Shown here: positions 1 to 5,949 of the stretch, piece by piece
Layout: every line of letters starts with the position of its first letter
Numbering within the stretch: position 1 is the stretch's first letter
IMG/VR virus record: IMGVR_UViG_3300010297_000073
Span: 1 to 25,539 of that record
Strand: one strand, 5' to 3'
Source of the DNA: a virus
Length of the DNA stretch: 25,539 nt
Translations under genes and position numbers: made by a program
Notes under the pieces: generated by a model
The model's database searches: none
What the model saw: only the letters and a program-made list of their open reading frames with translations
Told to the model about the DNA's origin: nothing

Positions 1-1
1 G

Positions 2-310
2 GAGGTGCATATAAATTATAGCCCTTTGATATTCTATAAGAAATGGAAACAAGACTACAGTGACTTGTTTAAGATGGTAAAAGAAATAGCAGGAGAAAAT
101 AAATGTGAAGTAATTGCATTAACTAATCATGCTAATCAAATGGCTAGGTCTTCTGACCAGGCCAAAGAATTAATGAGCCTAAGCTATGAAGTAAAAAACA
201 GTTCAGGTGTTATGAGATATCCTTTAAAACATAAAACAAGGTTACTTGAGGAGTTTAAGGAACTCTACTCACAGTACTTTGATTTAGATACAATAAGGTA
301 TATCTTTTAA
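2..310 (+). CDS. C-terminal part of an unrecognised protein (5' end probably cut)
   Basis: The frame is open from the first complete codon of the window to a TAA at 308-310. A GTG at position 5 could serve as a start, but the only SD-like bases (GGAG) directly touch it, which is too close, so the gene more likely begins upstream of the window. The visible ~102 residues are mixed alpha and charged, with no signal peptide or membrane segment. Near the C-terminus there is a lysine/arginine-rich stretch followed by LLEEFKELYSQYFDLD, probably helical. I do not recognise the family. It lies directly upstream of the non-coding RNA region, which begins about 30 bases after its stop. Confidence 0.6.
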   Translation, partial: EVHINYSPLIFYKKWKQDYSDLFKMVKEIAGENKCEVIALTNHANQMARSSDQAKELMSLSYEVKNSSGVMRYPLKHKTRLLEEFKELYSQYFDLDTIRYIF

Positions 311-340
311 AAAAATGCAGCACATGTATTTTGCGCTGTA

Positions 341-493
341 ATATTATTAGTGTTGCTAAAGTACACGGTTTCTGGATTAGGTTGGCGAAAGCTAGAAAAT
401 GTTGGTGAAAATATCCGTAAAAATAATCAGTCCTAGTACCTCAAATATCTGAAATATAGGTGGCGGGGAATAAAGTTAAAGCACTAATAATTT
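341..493 (+). ncRNA. 5' domain of a candidate large structured RNA
   Basis: No credible ORF lies here, and the bases fold well by eye. TTATTAGTG (344-352) pairs perfectly with CACTAATAA (482-490), a 9-bp helix enclosing about 130 bases. Inside it, GGATTAGG (374-381) pairs with CCTAGTACC (432-440) with one bulged base. Directly stacked on that helix is a 5-bp hairpin, TTGGC/GCTAG (382-395), with a GAAA tetraloop. ACGG (365-368) could pair with CCGT (415-418) as a pseudoknot. The closing helix ends three bases before the tRNA. The strand is inferred from the adjacent tRNA and genes. Membership in a known class such as GOLLD or ROOL is a guess from size, GNRA loops and tRNA linkage. Confidence 0.55.
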
Positions 494-567
494 GCACCTG
501 TAGCTCAAGTGGATAGAGCAACTGCCTTCTAAGCAGTAGGTTTCAAGTTCGAGTCTTGACAGGTGTA
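494..567 (+). tRNA. tRNA-Arg(TCT)
   Basis: A full cloverleaf can be drawn. The acceptor stem is GCACCTG/CAGGTGT, with a G-U first pair. The D arm is GCTC/GAGC, and the anticodon stem is ACTGC/GCAGT with loop CTTCTAA and anticodon TCT at 528-530. The variable loop has five bases, and the T arm is TCAAG/CTTGA with loop TTCGAGT. The discriminator base is A567. CCA is not encoded (ACTA follows), so host CCA addition is needed. It reads AGA, which is by far the commonest arginine codon in the genes of this window, so it fits a codon-supply role during infection. It is flanked within three bases on both sides by structured RNA. Confidence 0.93.
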
Positions 568-865
568 CTAAGGGTGTTACTCCACAACGGCAATGTTATG
601 TTAAGGTCTAGGAAGTGTAGTAGAGATGGGCTTACAAACGTAATAGTAGTAAAGTTGAATTCTCTTGTTTAAGCATGGAGACAGATGAGCAACCCGCGGG
701 GAACATGGAGGCAAAGTGTTGAGTCCTATTTGGTAATAGAATAGGCAGAGACCCTAATACACAGTATTATACTAATCATGGAGGTAAGCGTCTATGGAAA
801 AAAGATTTGTGAAAGCAACTAGGCTGAGATAAATGCTCTGGTATAATACTACCCTTTTTATTAAT
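568..865 (+). ncRNA. 3' domain of a candidate large structured RNA, ending in T-rich sequence
   Basis: About 290 bases without a supported ORF. AAGGGT (570-575), which starts right after the tRNA, pairs with ACCCTT (851-856) and closes the whole domain. AGTATTATAC (763-772) pairs perfectly with GTATAATACT (841-850). Inside it, AGCGTCTAT (787-795) pairs with ATAAATGCT (829-837) with one mismatch, and TTGT/GCAA (807-818) caps a GAAA tetraloop. CCTATT/AATAGG (725-745) is a further hairpin, and TTAC/GTAA (632-643) a small one. GGTCT (605-609) can pair with AGACC (749-753). T-rich sequence from 855 onward (TTTTTATTAATTTTT) may end transcription. The density of nested complementary segments strongly suggests a functional RNA. 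The class is unproven; GOLLD/ROOL-like is the best guess. Confidence 0.6.
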
Positions 866-880
866 TTTTAAATTTAAATT

Positions 881-979
881 ATGAGTACTAACATAGCAGA
901 TTGGATGGATTACTGGGATCACTTTGATAGAGATCTTTATATAGCATATTTAATAGCAAAACAAAACAAAGATGGATGA
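881..979 (+). CDS. 32-aa acidic/aromatic small protein
   Basis: ATG at 881 follows an A/T-only leader, as at other genes here, and opens a 32-codon frame ending in TGA at 977-979. The protein begins MSTNIADWMDYWDHFDRDLY and is rich in Asp, Trp and Tyr. The stop overlaps the ATG of the next gene (972) by eight bases, the same tight overlap used throughout this cluster, which supports it being translated. It is the first ORF after the structured RNA. No function can be assigned, and a chance ORF is possible given its size. Confidence 0.5.
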   Translation: MSTNIADWMDYWDHFDRDLYIAYLIAKQNKDG

Positions 980-1163
980 AGCTTATGAAAACTCCTACAA
1001 GTTATTGATGGGAGAAACAACTTATGATGAATTAGGTAAAGATGGGCCGTTCTTATTACCAAAGAACCATGAAGACCCTTTAGTTACACTGGAGTATTTT
1101 ATAGATATAGAAGACTATGAGAAGTGTAGTAAGATCAGAAACAAAATGAAAGAGAATGAATAA
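972..1163 (+). CDS. 63-aa hypothetical phage protein
   Basis: A small acidic soluble protein. Its C-terminal third (EYFIDIEDYEKCSKIRNKMK) is a predicted helix-rich stretch of a kind I associate with small phage proteins of unknown role, including UvrB/UvrC-motif-like helices. It overlaps its upstream neighbour by eight bases and the downstream lipoprotein gene by eight bases, so it is likely co-translated in a polycistronic early message. There is no signal peptide and no recognised catalytic motif. Function unknown. Confidence 0.6.
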   Translation: MDEAYENSYKLLMGETTYDELGKDGPFLLPKNHEDPLVTLEYFIDIEDYEKCSKIRNKMKENE

Positions 1164-1404
1164 ATTATTATTAGTAGCACTCTTATTAGTAGGGTGCGGA
1201 GAGAAAGAAAGAATAGAGCAGCATGAAGAAGATTGGTCAAATGCAAAACCTCTCAAAGTAGAAAAGTACATAGATAAATCAAATTACTATGATGGAAAAG
1301 TAAGTACATTCATAATGGATAATCATAAGATTATAATATACCATAGTAGTTATGGTGCACGTTTAGTAGCAATACCCTTAAATAAAACAGAAATAAAAGA
1401 ATAA
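1156..1404 (+). CDS. Small predicted lipoprotein
   Basis: The N-terminus is a short lipoprotein signal: MNKLLLVALLLVGC, with one Lys, a Leu/Val core and a lipobox-like LVGC placing the acylated cysteine at residue 14. The mature part is about 68 charged residues, first very acidic/basic (EKERIEQHEEDW) and then a likely beta-rich stretch with Tyr and Ile. This points to an envelope-anchored product made in the infected cell. Phage lipoproteins are known as superinfection-exclusion factors in other phages; that role here is only a possibility. The start codon lies within the end of the previous gene, so translation is probably coupled. Confidence 0.7.
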   Translation: MNKLLLVALLLVGCGEKERIEQHEEDWSNAKPLKVEKYIDKSNYYDGKVSTFIMDNHKIIIYHSSYGARLVAIPLNKTEIKE

Positions 1405-1407
1405 GTT

Positions 1408-1539
1408 ATGAAAAGAAGAATTAAACATGAACTCCACTGGAATTGGAGAAGAATTAAACTTTATGGAATATTTGCATGGGTTTTTTATGCATTAATGATT
1501 TTATCTTTAGTAGAAGCAATTTTTAAGTTAGGCTTATGA
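1408..1539 (+). CDS. 43-aa single-pass membrane protein
   Basis: ATG at 1408 lies four bases after the lipoprotein stop and opens a 43-codon frame. The frame ends in TGA at 1537-1539, inside the ATGA overlap with the next start at 1536. The N-terminus is strongly basic (MKRRIKHELHWNWRRIK). It is followed by one hydrophobic helix at about residues 19-39 (YGIFAWVFYALMILSLVEAI) and a very short tail. By the positive-inside rule the N-terminus would be cytoplasmic. Position and overlaps support a real gene paired with the preceding lipoprotein. Function unknown; an envelope-modifying or exclusion role is conceivable. Confidence 0.65.
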   Translation: MKRRIKHELHWNWRRIKLYGIFAWVFYALMILSLVEAIFKLGL

Positions 1540-1730
1540 GTGAAGATTTAAATAAACACAGACAGGTAAAGAGTGTATATAGTAAAAACAACCAAATAAA
1601 TCCACAAGAGAACAAGTTTGTTCTTTGTGAGTTTGGTGAGAAAGTATTAGCACTGCACAATAAGTATCCTAATGATGCTGATTTTGGTAAACAAGCTAGA
1701 CAATTAATATTGTTATGGAAAGAAGGTTAA
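1536..1730 (+). CDS. 64-aa hypothetical protein
   Basis: A small soluble protein whose start is in an ATGA overlap with the upstream membrane-protein gene. Its last 16 bases overlap the following gene. The first ~25 residues are polar and probably flexible (SEDLNKHRQVKSVYSKNNQ). The remainder looks like two helices (FGEKVLALHNKYP and FGKQARQLILLWKEG). No catalytic motif or known domain is visible. The tight overlaps on both sides are the main evidence that it is expressed. Confidence 0.6.
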   Translation: MSEDLNKHRQVKSVYSKNNQINPQENKFVLCEFGEKVLALHNKYPNDADFGKQARQLILLWKEG

Positions 1731-2128
1731 GAAACTTAAGTAAGAAAATTTGTATAGAACACTTTAATCTCACTGATTGTGATGAGTGTAGAAACTTACA
1801 TATGCTGTGGTATATGTATGTTAAAGGAATAATGAAAGGTACATATAAACCTTTTGTATTCCTGGCAGAACTCAAGCTATTAGAGTATCTTGGTTACATG
1901 GATGAGACAAGTGTAGAGAATGCAATAAGATTAATTGAGTCTCCTGATAAAGAGAATTTATTTGTAGCATCTCAGGTAATTAAATTTTTCAGAAATGAAA
2001 GAATTAAGGAGATGGGTGAGTTTAATTTAGAAAAAAGTAGGTATATTCAAGCTAGAATGGAATATGAATCAAAGATTATGAATAGTAATCTTTGGATGAA
2101 AAAACAAAAACTAGAAGAAAATGACTGA
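1715..2128 (+). CDS. 137-aa hypothetical protein with Cys/His cluster
   Basis: A mostly helical protein. Near the N-terminus C13, H16, C22, C25 and H29 form a cluster (ICIEHFN, then DCDECRNLH) that could bind a zinc ion. The rest (residues 35-137) is a series of predicted helices with a basic, Met-rich C-terminus. The start is 16 bases inside the previous gene, and the stop (TGA 2126-2128) overlaps the next ATG as ATGACTGA. I do not recognise the family. The cluster suggests nucleic-acid or protein binding, but that is inference. Confidence 0.6.
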   Translation: MERRLRNLSKKICIEHFNLTDCDECRNLHMLWYMYVKGIMKGTYKPFVFLAELKLLEYLGYMDETSVENAIRLIESPDKENLFVASQVIKFFRNERIKEMGEFNLEKSRYIQARMEYESKIMNSNLWMKKQKLEEND

Positions 2129-2369
2129 AAAAGAATTAATTGAATTTGGATTTAAGAAAGAGATTATAACTGACTCAGAAAGTCAGAACGGTTATGACTA
2201 TTATTACTATACACTTGAAGTAATTCAAGATTTAGTACTAGTTAGTTCTGAAAGTGATGAAGTAGAAGATGATGAGTGGGGTGCATTCTTTTCTGACTCA
2301 GATTGTGAGATCTGGGATCCAAAACTATTAAAAGAATTAATAGATGTTTTCAACAAAATTAAAGCTTAA
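2121..2369 (+). CDS. 82-aa acidic hypothetical protein
   Basis: The N-terminus (TEKELIEFGFKKE, then a four-Tyr run near residue 27) resembles small proteins common in Bacteroidota genomes and their phages, usually of unknown function. The middle is strongly acidic (SSESDEVEDDEWGAFFSDSD), and the C-terminus is a helix ending FNKIKA. No membrane segment or signal is seen. It overlaps its upstream neighbour by eight bases and the downstream gene by 26, so it sits inside a coupled gene string. Confidence 0.6.
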   Translation: MTEKELIEFGFKKEIITDSESQNGYDYYYYTLEVIQDLVLVSSESDEVEDDEWGAFFSDSDCEIWDPKLLKELIDVFNKIKA

Positions 2370-2703
2370 AGACGGGCAGTTAGTATATTCTAAGGAATCT
2401 AATGCTGCCCTTAATTTATTTATAGAAAAACTTTCTGAAGGTCAGGAAGTTGATGTATTTATGTCTATATCAGATGGTAAAGGCAGTGCAGCACAGATAT
2501 CTAAAGTGCACAAATGTATCAGAGAGTTAGCTAAAGAAAGTGGTTATAGCTTTGATGACATGAAAAAATTAGTAAAAGAACACGCAGGATTAGTAGTTGA
2601 TAATAACTATAAGTCCTTTGCTGAATGTGATAAAGATGAGTTAAGTCTTGCTATACAAGCATGTGTAGAACTTGGTGAGTTCTATAATGTTAATCTTTAT
2701 TAG
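2344..2703 (+). CDS. 119-aa conserved-looking phage protein
   Basis: An N-terminal beta-rich part (KLKLKDGQLVYSKES, then VDVFMSISD) is followed by a helical part with VHKCIRELAKESGYSFDDMKK and a C-terminal segment, KSFAECDKDELSLAIQACVE. The last segment resembles the C-terminal region of phage proteins found beside replication genes, including NinB-like recombination proteins. That resemblance is from memory and weak. The stop (TAG 2701-2703) lies 14 bases inside the converging minus-strand gene. It is the last plus-strand gene before that gene, and no terminator is visible between them. Confidence 0.6.
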   Translation: MFSTKLKLKDGQLVYSKESNAALNLFIEKLSEGQEVDVFMSISDGKGSAAQISKVHKCIRELAKESGYSFDDMKKLVKEHAGLVVDNNYKSFAECDKDELSLAIQACVELGEFYNVNLY

Positions 2704-3025
2704 ATTCTTCAGCTTTTTGTAAATCTTGCTTCATTTGTTCAGGATCAATTTCCTTTTCAATAAAAGCATTATTTTCAATAGCTTGTTTTTCAATTTCACC
2801 AACAAGAAGAGTTAAAGTATAAAATGATCTTTCTTTATCATTCATTTCTTCATACTTTTTAGATACAGTATTTTTGATGAATGTTTCTGAATCGCCTACA
2901 GATGAATCATATGATTCTTTTAATGCTAATAATAAAGCTGCTTTTGTCATAAGATAAAAAGTCTTATTTACTTTAATATCTAGTATGGCATCGTCTTTCA
3001 ATTCTTTAACTTTTCTTTTTTCCAT
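2690..3025 (-). CDS. 111-aa protein on the opposite strand, unrecognised
   Basis: Read on the minus strand from ATG at 3025 (MEKRKVKELKDDAILDIKVN) to TAA at 2690. An upstream in-frame ATG at 3091 would add 22 hydrophobic residues but would run into the divergent glycosylase gene, so the shorter start is preferred. The protein has a Lys-rich N-terminus, a central helix with hydrophobic core (KTFYLMTKAALLLALKE), then acidic helices ending in EIDPEQMKQDLQKAEES. It is the only minus-strand gene within the 18-kb plus-strand block. It overlaps the upstream plus gene tail-to-tail by 14 bases and is separated from the glycosylase start by only 30 A/T-rich bases. Function unknown. Confidence 0.7.
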   Translation of the reverse strand: MEKRKVKELKDDAILDIKVNKTFYLMTKAALLLALKESYDSSVGDSETFIKNTVSKKYEEMNDKERSFYTLTLLVGEIEKQAIENNAFIEKEIDPEQMKQDLQKAEESNKD

Positions 3026-3055
3026 TGTATAATTTTTATCAAATATAATAAAAAT

Positions 3056-3769
3056 ATGAAACAAACTATAGACATAGAAGAGATTAAACAAAAAATGTTT
3101 AAAAGGTTAGAGCCATCAGGATGGCACAAACCTCTTAAATCTTTTATATTTAGTTCTGACTTTGAGAATATAATTAAACAGCTTGTAAGGCTGTCAAAAG
3201 ATGGCCAAAGATTTACACCTAAACTCAGCCAGCTGTTTAGAGCATTTGAAGAATGTCCATTTAATGAACTTAAAGTAGTTATGGTGTGACAAGATCCATA
3301 TCCGCAACTAGGTGTAGCAGATGGTATTGCATTTAGCTGCAGTAACACCATGGAAGAGCAACCAAGTTTAAGATATATGCTTAATGCAGTTAATAGAACT
3401 GTATATAATGGTGTAGGTGCATCTACTGATCCAGATTTAACAAGATGGGCTAATCAAGGTATGCTAATGATTAATACTGCACTTACAACTACTGTAGGTA
3501 AAGTTGGTCAACATTATCCTATATGGAAACCATTCTTAGCATATTTATTTGACTATTTAACATTTGCACATACTGGGCTGATATACATATACTTTGGTAA
3601 ACAGGCTCAAGAGTGGAAAGACACAGTGCATGATATGAATTATAAGTTCTTAATCAGTCATCCTGCAAGTGCTGCTTATCAAAAGCAAAGAGAGTGGGAT
3701 TGTAAAGATGTTTTTCGAGATGTTCAAAAGATTTTGAAGGACAATAATAATTTTTCAGTAACTTGGTAG
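3056..3769 (+). pseudogene. ung: Uracil-DNA glycosylase with in-frame TGA in the catalytic motif
   Basis: One frame of 238 codons encodes a family-1-like uracil-DNA glycosylase, which removes uracil from DNA. Codon 78 (3287-3289) is TGA. The sequence around it reads VVMV-stop-QDPYPQLGVADG, so the stop replaces the Gly of the GQDPYP water-activating loop whose Asp is catalytic. Downstream parts are intact: DLTRWANQGMLMINTAL and the HPAS form of the Leu-loop motif near the C-terminus. GGA to TGA is a single base change. As read, this gives a 77-aa N-terminal fragment and possibly a restart at ATG 3350 that lacks the catalytic Asp. It could be a real nonsense mutation, readthrough, or a base-call error. 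It lies two bases upstream of the next gene. Confidence 0.85.
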
Positions 3770-3770
3770 A

Positions 3771-4358
3771 ATGGATGAAATATTTAAAAAACTCGTAAAG
3801 TACAAAATGAGTCCTGACTCATTGTATGTATTATACTGTATGAAGAACAACATTGTACCTAGTACTATTGTAAACAGCAGCTTAGCAATAACACGTCTTA
3901 AATCAGATGATTGGTTAACAGAAGATTTGCAATTAACTAACAAAAGTGTTATCTTTGTAGAGGAGATTAATTCCTATTTTAGGAAGAGCAAAAAGAAAAC
4001 CTCTAAGGATATTATGGGTGATGATTTTGATGTATGTATTAAAACATACAATGAGATCTTCCCCGCTAAAAAACTTGGAAGTGGAAAGTATGCAAGAACC
4101 AATATCAAGACTCTAGAAGCAGGGTTTAGATGGTTTTTTGAAAACTATAATTATGATTGGAAAGTAATTTATGAAGCAACAAAAAAGTACATAGAAGAAT
4201 ACAAATTAAAGAATTATGAGTATATGAGAACATCTCAATATTTTATTAGGAAACAAAGCTCAGATAAATCATTTGAGTCAGATCTAGCTACTTACTGCGA
4301 CATGATACAAGATGGTAGCCCTAATGAAGAAGATATATTCAAGGAAAAAATAGTATAG
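3771..4358 (+). CDS. 195-aa protein upstream of the helicase; possible helicase loader or initiator
   Basis: A soluble, Lys/Tyr-rich protein. The first ~70 residues (SPDSLYVLYCMKNN, ITRLKSDDWLT, KSVIFVEEINSYF) have a helix-helix-strand look, like a winged-helix domain. The rest is helical, with a Trp/Tyr-rich centre (GFRWFFENYNYDWKVIYEATKK). The stop TAG is two bases before the start of the DnaB-like helicase. In many phages that slot holds a replication initiator or helicase loader, so that role is inferred from position and general fold, not from a recognised motif. The start ATG at 3771 follows the glycosylase stop by one base. Confidence 0.6.
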   Translation: MDEIFKKLVKYKMSPDSLYVLYCMKNNIVPSTIVNSSLAITRLKSDDWLTEDLQLTNKSVIFVEEINSYFRKSKKKTSKDIMGDDFDVCIKTYNEIFPAKKLGSGKYARTNIKTLEAGFRWFFENYNYDWKVIYEATKKYIEEYKLKNYEYMRTSQYFIRKQSSDKSFESDLATYCDMIQDGSPNEEDIFKEKIV

Positions 4359-4360
4359 TA

Positions 4361-5368
4361 TTGGAACAATTCAATGGTGCAAAGCCTCTAAAGGCTATTA
4401 GCAAAGTACGCGCTTATGAGAAAGCTCTCATAGAAATGAGAGGACGTATGGATGGCAGGATTAAAAGTTTAAAGACTGCATGGCCAAAGTTTAATGATGC
4501 TACACTAAATGGTCTAGAGTGGAATACTCTAACTGTAATAGGTGCAAGACCAGGTGTAGGTAAGACTTTGTTTATGGAGCAGCTTGTAACAGAAGTTATA
4601 GCTTTAAATCAAGATCAAGACTTCCAAGTTCTTCAGTTTCAGTTCGAGATGCCTGAGAAAACTCTTGGTATGAGAGCATTCTCTGCTATAACTCAAAAGG
4701 ATTATGGGATGCTTCATAGTAAGTATGAGCCTTTGCAAGAAGAGATTTATGAAAAATGTAAACAATACACAAGTACATTGAATAATAATAATAGAGTATT
4801 CTCTATTTATAGACCATGTACTGTTAATGAATTCTGCGCTAGTATAGATTATCATTTCAGACAAAATGTAAAAGAGGTTAATGGAGAAAAGATATATCCA
4901 AAACTTCTTATAACAGTAGACCATTCAGCTCTATTCAAAAGAGATGTTAGTGAATCTACAAGATTTGATATGTTATATAATCTAGGTGAAGCGCTGACCT
5001 TTATGAAAAGAAGTTATCCACTATCATTTGTAATTTTAAGTCAATTAAATAGAAACATAGATGACCCTAAGCGTGCTATAGAAGGTACATATGGTAACTA
5101 TGTTTTGGATTCTGATCTATTTGGTGCTGATGCATTATTGCAACATGCTGATATAGTACTAGGTATTAATAAGCCAGCTGCAAGAAAGATTAGATATTAT
5201 GGACCTGAAAGAATACAAATAACTGATCCAGAAACTTTGGTATTTCATTTCTTAAAATGTAGAAATGGTGATACTAGAATGAGTTTCTTTAAGTTAGATA
5301 GAGATACTATAAGAATAGTAGAGATGAATACACCAAGTCAAAACAAGAATACAAAAATACAAATATGA
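4361..5368 (+). CDS. DnaB-like replicative helicase (SF4)
   Basis: A RecA-fold helicase that would unwind DNA at the replication fork. Walker A is GARPGVGKT at residues 61-69. FEMPEKTLGMR (about 95-105) fits the catalytic-Glu motif H1a, LLITVDH (182-188) is Walker B, and ILSQLNR (225-231) is the H3 motif. The usual DnaB N-terminal domain is missing, so the protein is mostly the ATPase domain (335 aa). I chose the TTG at 4361 because the next in-frame ATG (4436) would drop a helical linker and leave an unusual 77-base gap. The 3' end overlaps the next gene as ATGA. It heads the replisome genes. Confidence 0.88.
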   Translation: MEQFNGAKPLKAISKVRAYEKALIEMRGRMDGRIKSLKTAWPKFNDATLNGLEWNTLTVIGARPGVGKTLFMEQLVTEVIALNQDQDFQVLQFQFEMPEKTLGMRAFSAITQKDYGMLHSKYEPLQEEIYEKCKQYTSTLNNNNRVFSIYRPCTVNEFCASIDYHFRQNVKEVNGEKIYPKLLITVDHSALFKRDVSESTRFDMLYNLGEALTFMKRSYPLSFVILSQLNRNIDDPKRAIEGTYGNYVLDSDLFGADALLQHADIVLGINKPAARKIRYYGPERIQITDPETLVFHFLKCRNGDTRMSFFKLDRDTIRIVEMNTPSQNKNTKIQI

Positions 5369-5931
5369 GTACAAGACAGGAGAATCAAAAACTTCTCATG
5401 GCAACACATTTGCCAACATTTAAAAAGCTGAAGATCGCTGACCCTTATTTTATTGCTAAGTCTGCTTGGGCTAATCCAGGCGAAGGTTTGAAGGTTCAAT
5501 TCTTTCCTAATGAATTAAAACAAGAAAAAGATATTTATCTAGAGCTTAGTGATTTTAATGCAGTGTCAGAAGATCCAACGCATACATTGTATAAACTAAA
5601 GTACAATCCTTTTTATAAAGAGGAATATCCTTTAGAACAAAAGACTAGTAAGTCTGGCAATGATTATGAGGTATACATAGTTCCTATCGAAGAACTAACT
5701 GCTATTACAAAAGATGGTAAAGAAGTACCTTATAATCAATATCAAGAAGAACTTAAGAATCCACCAGTAGAAACTCAGCAAGCAGATTTTCCTGACTTTG
5801 CTAAAGAATATACAAGCGTAGCTCTTAAGAAGAAAGAAGTTGAATATAAAAATAATTTAGAAGAATGTTTGAATAACATAAGTAAACAGCTAGAAAGAAT
5901 AGCAAATATATTAGAAACCAAAAATAAATAA
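5365..5931 (+). CDS. 188-aa hypothetical protein after the helicase
   Basis: Translation probably depends on the helicase gene through the ATGA overlap at 5365-5368. The N-terminal ~110 residues look like a compact beta-rich domain (KVQFFPNELKQEKDIYLELSD; YEVYIVPIEEL). A proline-rich, polar linker follows (NPPVETQQADFPDF). The C-terminal ~40 residues form a probable coiled coil (NNLEECLNNISKQLERIANI). The layout, a globular domain plus an oligomerising helix, would suit a replisome accessory protein. I do not recognise the family, and that role is inference from position. Confidence 0.6.
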   Translation: MSTRQENQKLLMATHLPTFKKLKIADPYFIAKSAWANPGEGLKVQFFPNELKQEKDIYLELSDFNAVSEDPTHTLYKLKYNPFYKEEYPLEQKTSKSGNDYEVYIVPIEELTAITKDGKEVPYNQYQEELKNPPVETQQADFPDFAKEYTSVALKKKEVEYKNNLEECLNNISKQLERIANILETKNK

Positions 5932-5949
5932 ACAATTAAAAACAAACCA

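Noticed and set aside
310-340. Hairpin CAGC/GCTG (318-338) as a terminator of the first gene
   Set aside because: Only four clean pairs plus two after a mismatch, and no T tract follows.
341-865. Group I intron or tmRNA in the structured region
   Set aside because: I see no group I core P/Q/R/S-like elements and no split gene around it; no tmRNA-like alanine acceptor ends or tag reading frame. The tRNA is intact, not interrupted.
341-865. RNase P RNA
   Set aside because: The conserved bacterial RNase P core segments are not visible in the sequence.
3287-3289. Genetic code reassignment of TGA (to Gly or Trp) explaining the glycosylase stop
   Set aside because: TGA is used as an ordinary stop in many genes here, often in ATGA overlaps (5366-5368, 8883-8885, 9365-9367, 9787-9789), and no other long gene, including the >2,200-codon one, has an in-frame TGA.
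2998-3351. Minus-strand 117-aa ORF opposite the glycosylase
   Set aside because: It is antisense to the conserved glycosylase frame, and its composition looks like a shadow.
3755-3943. Minus-strand ORF of 62 aa, and similar antisense ORFs within helicase, primase, polymerase and tail-acid genes
   Set aside because: They lie wholly opposite strongly supported genes with recognisable motifs, have skewed composition (Leu/Ser/Ile-rich) and no start context.
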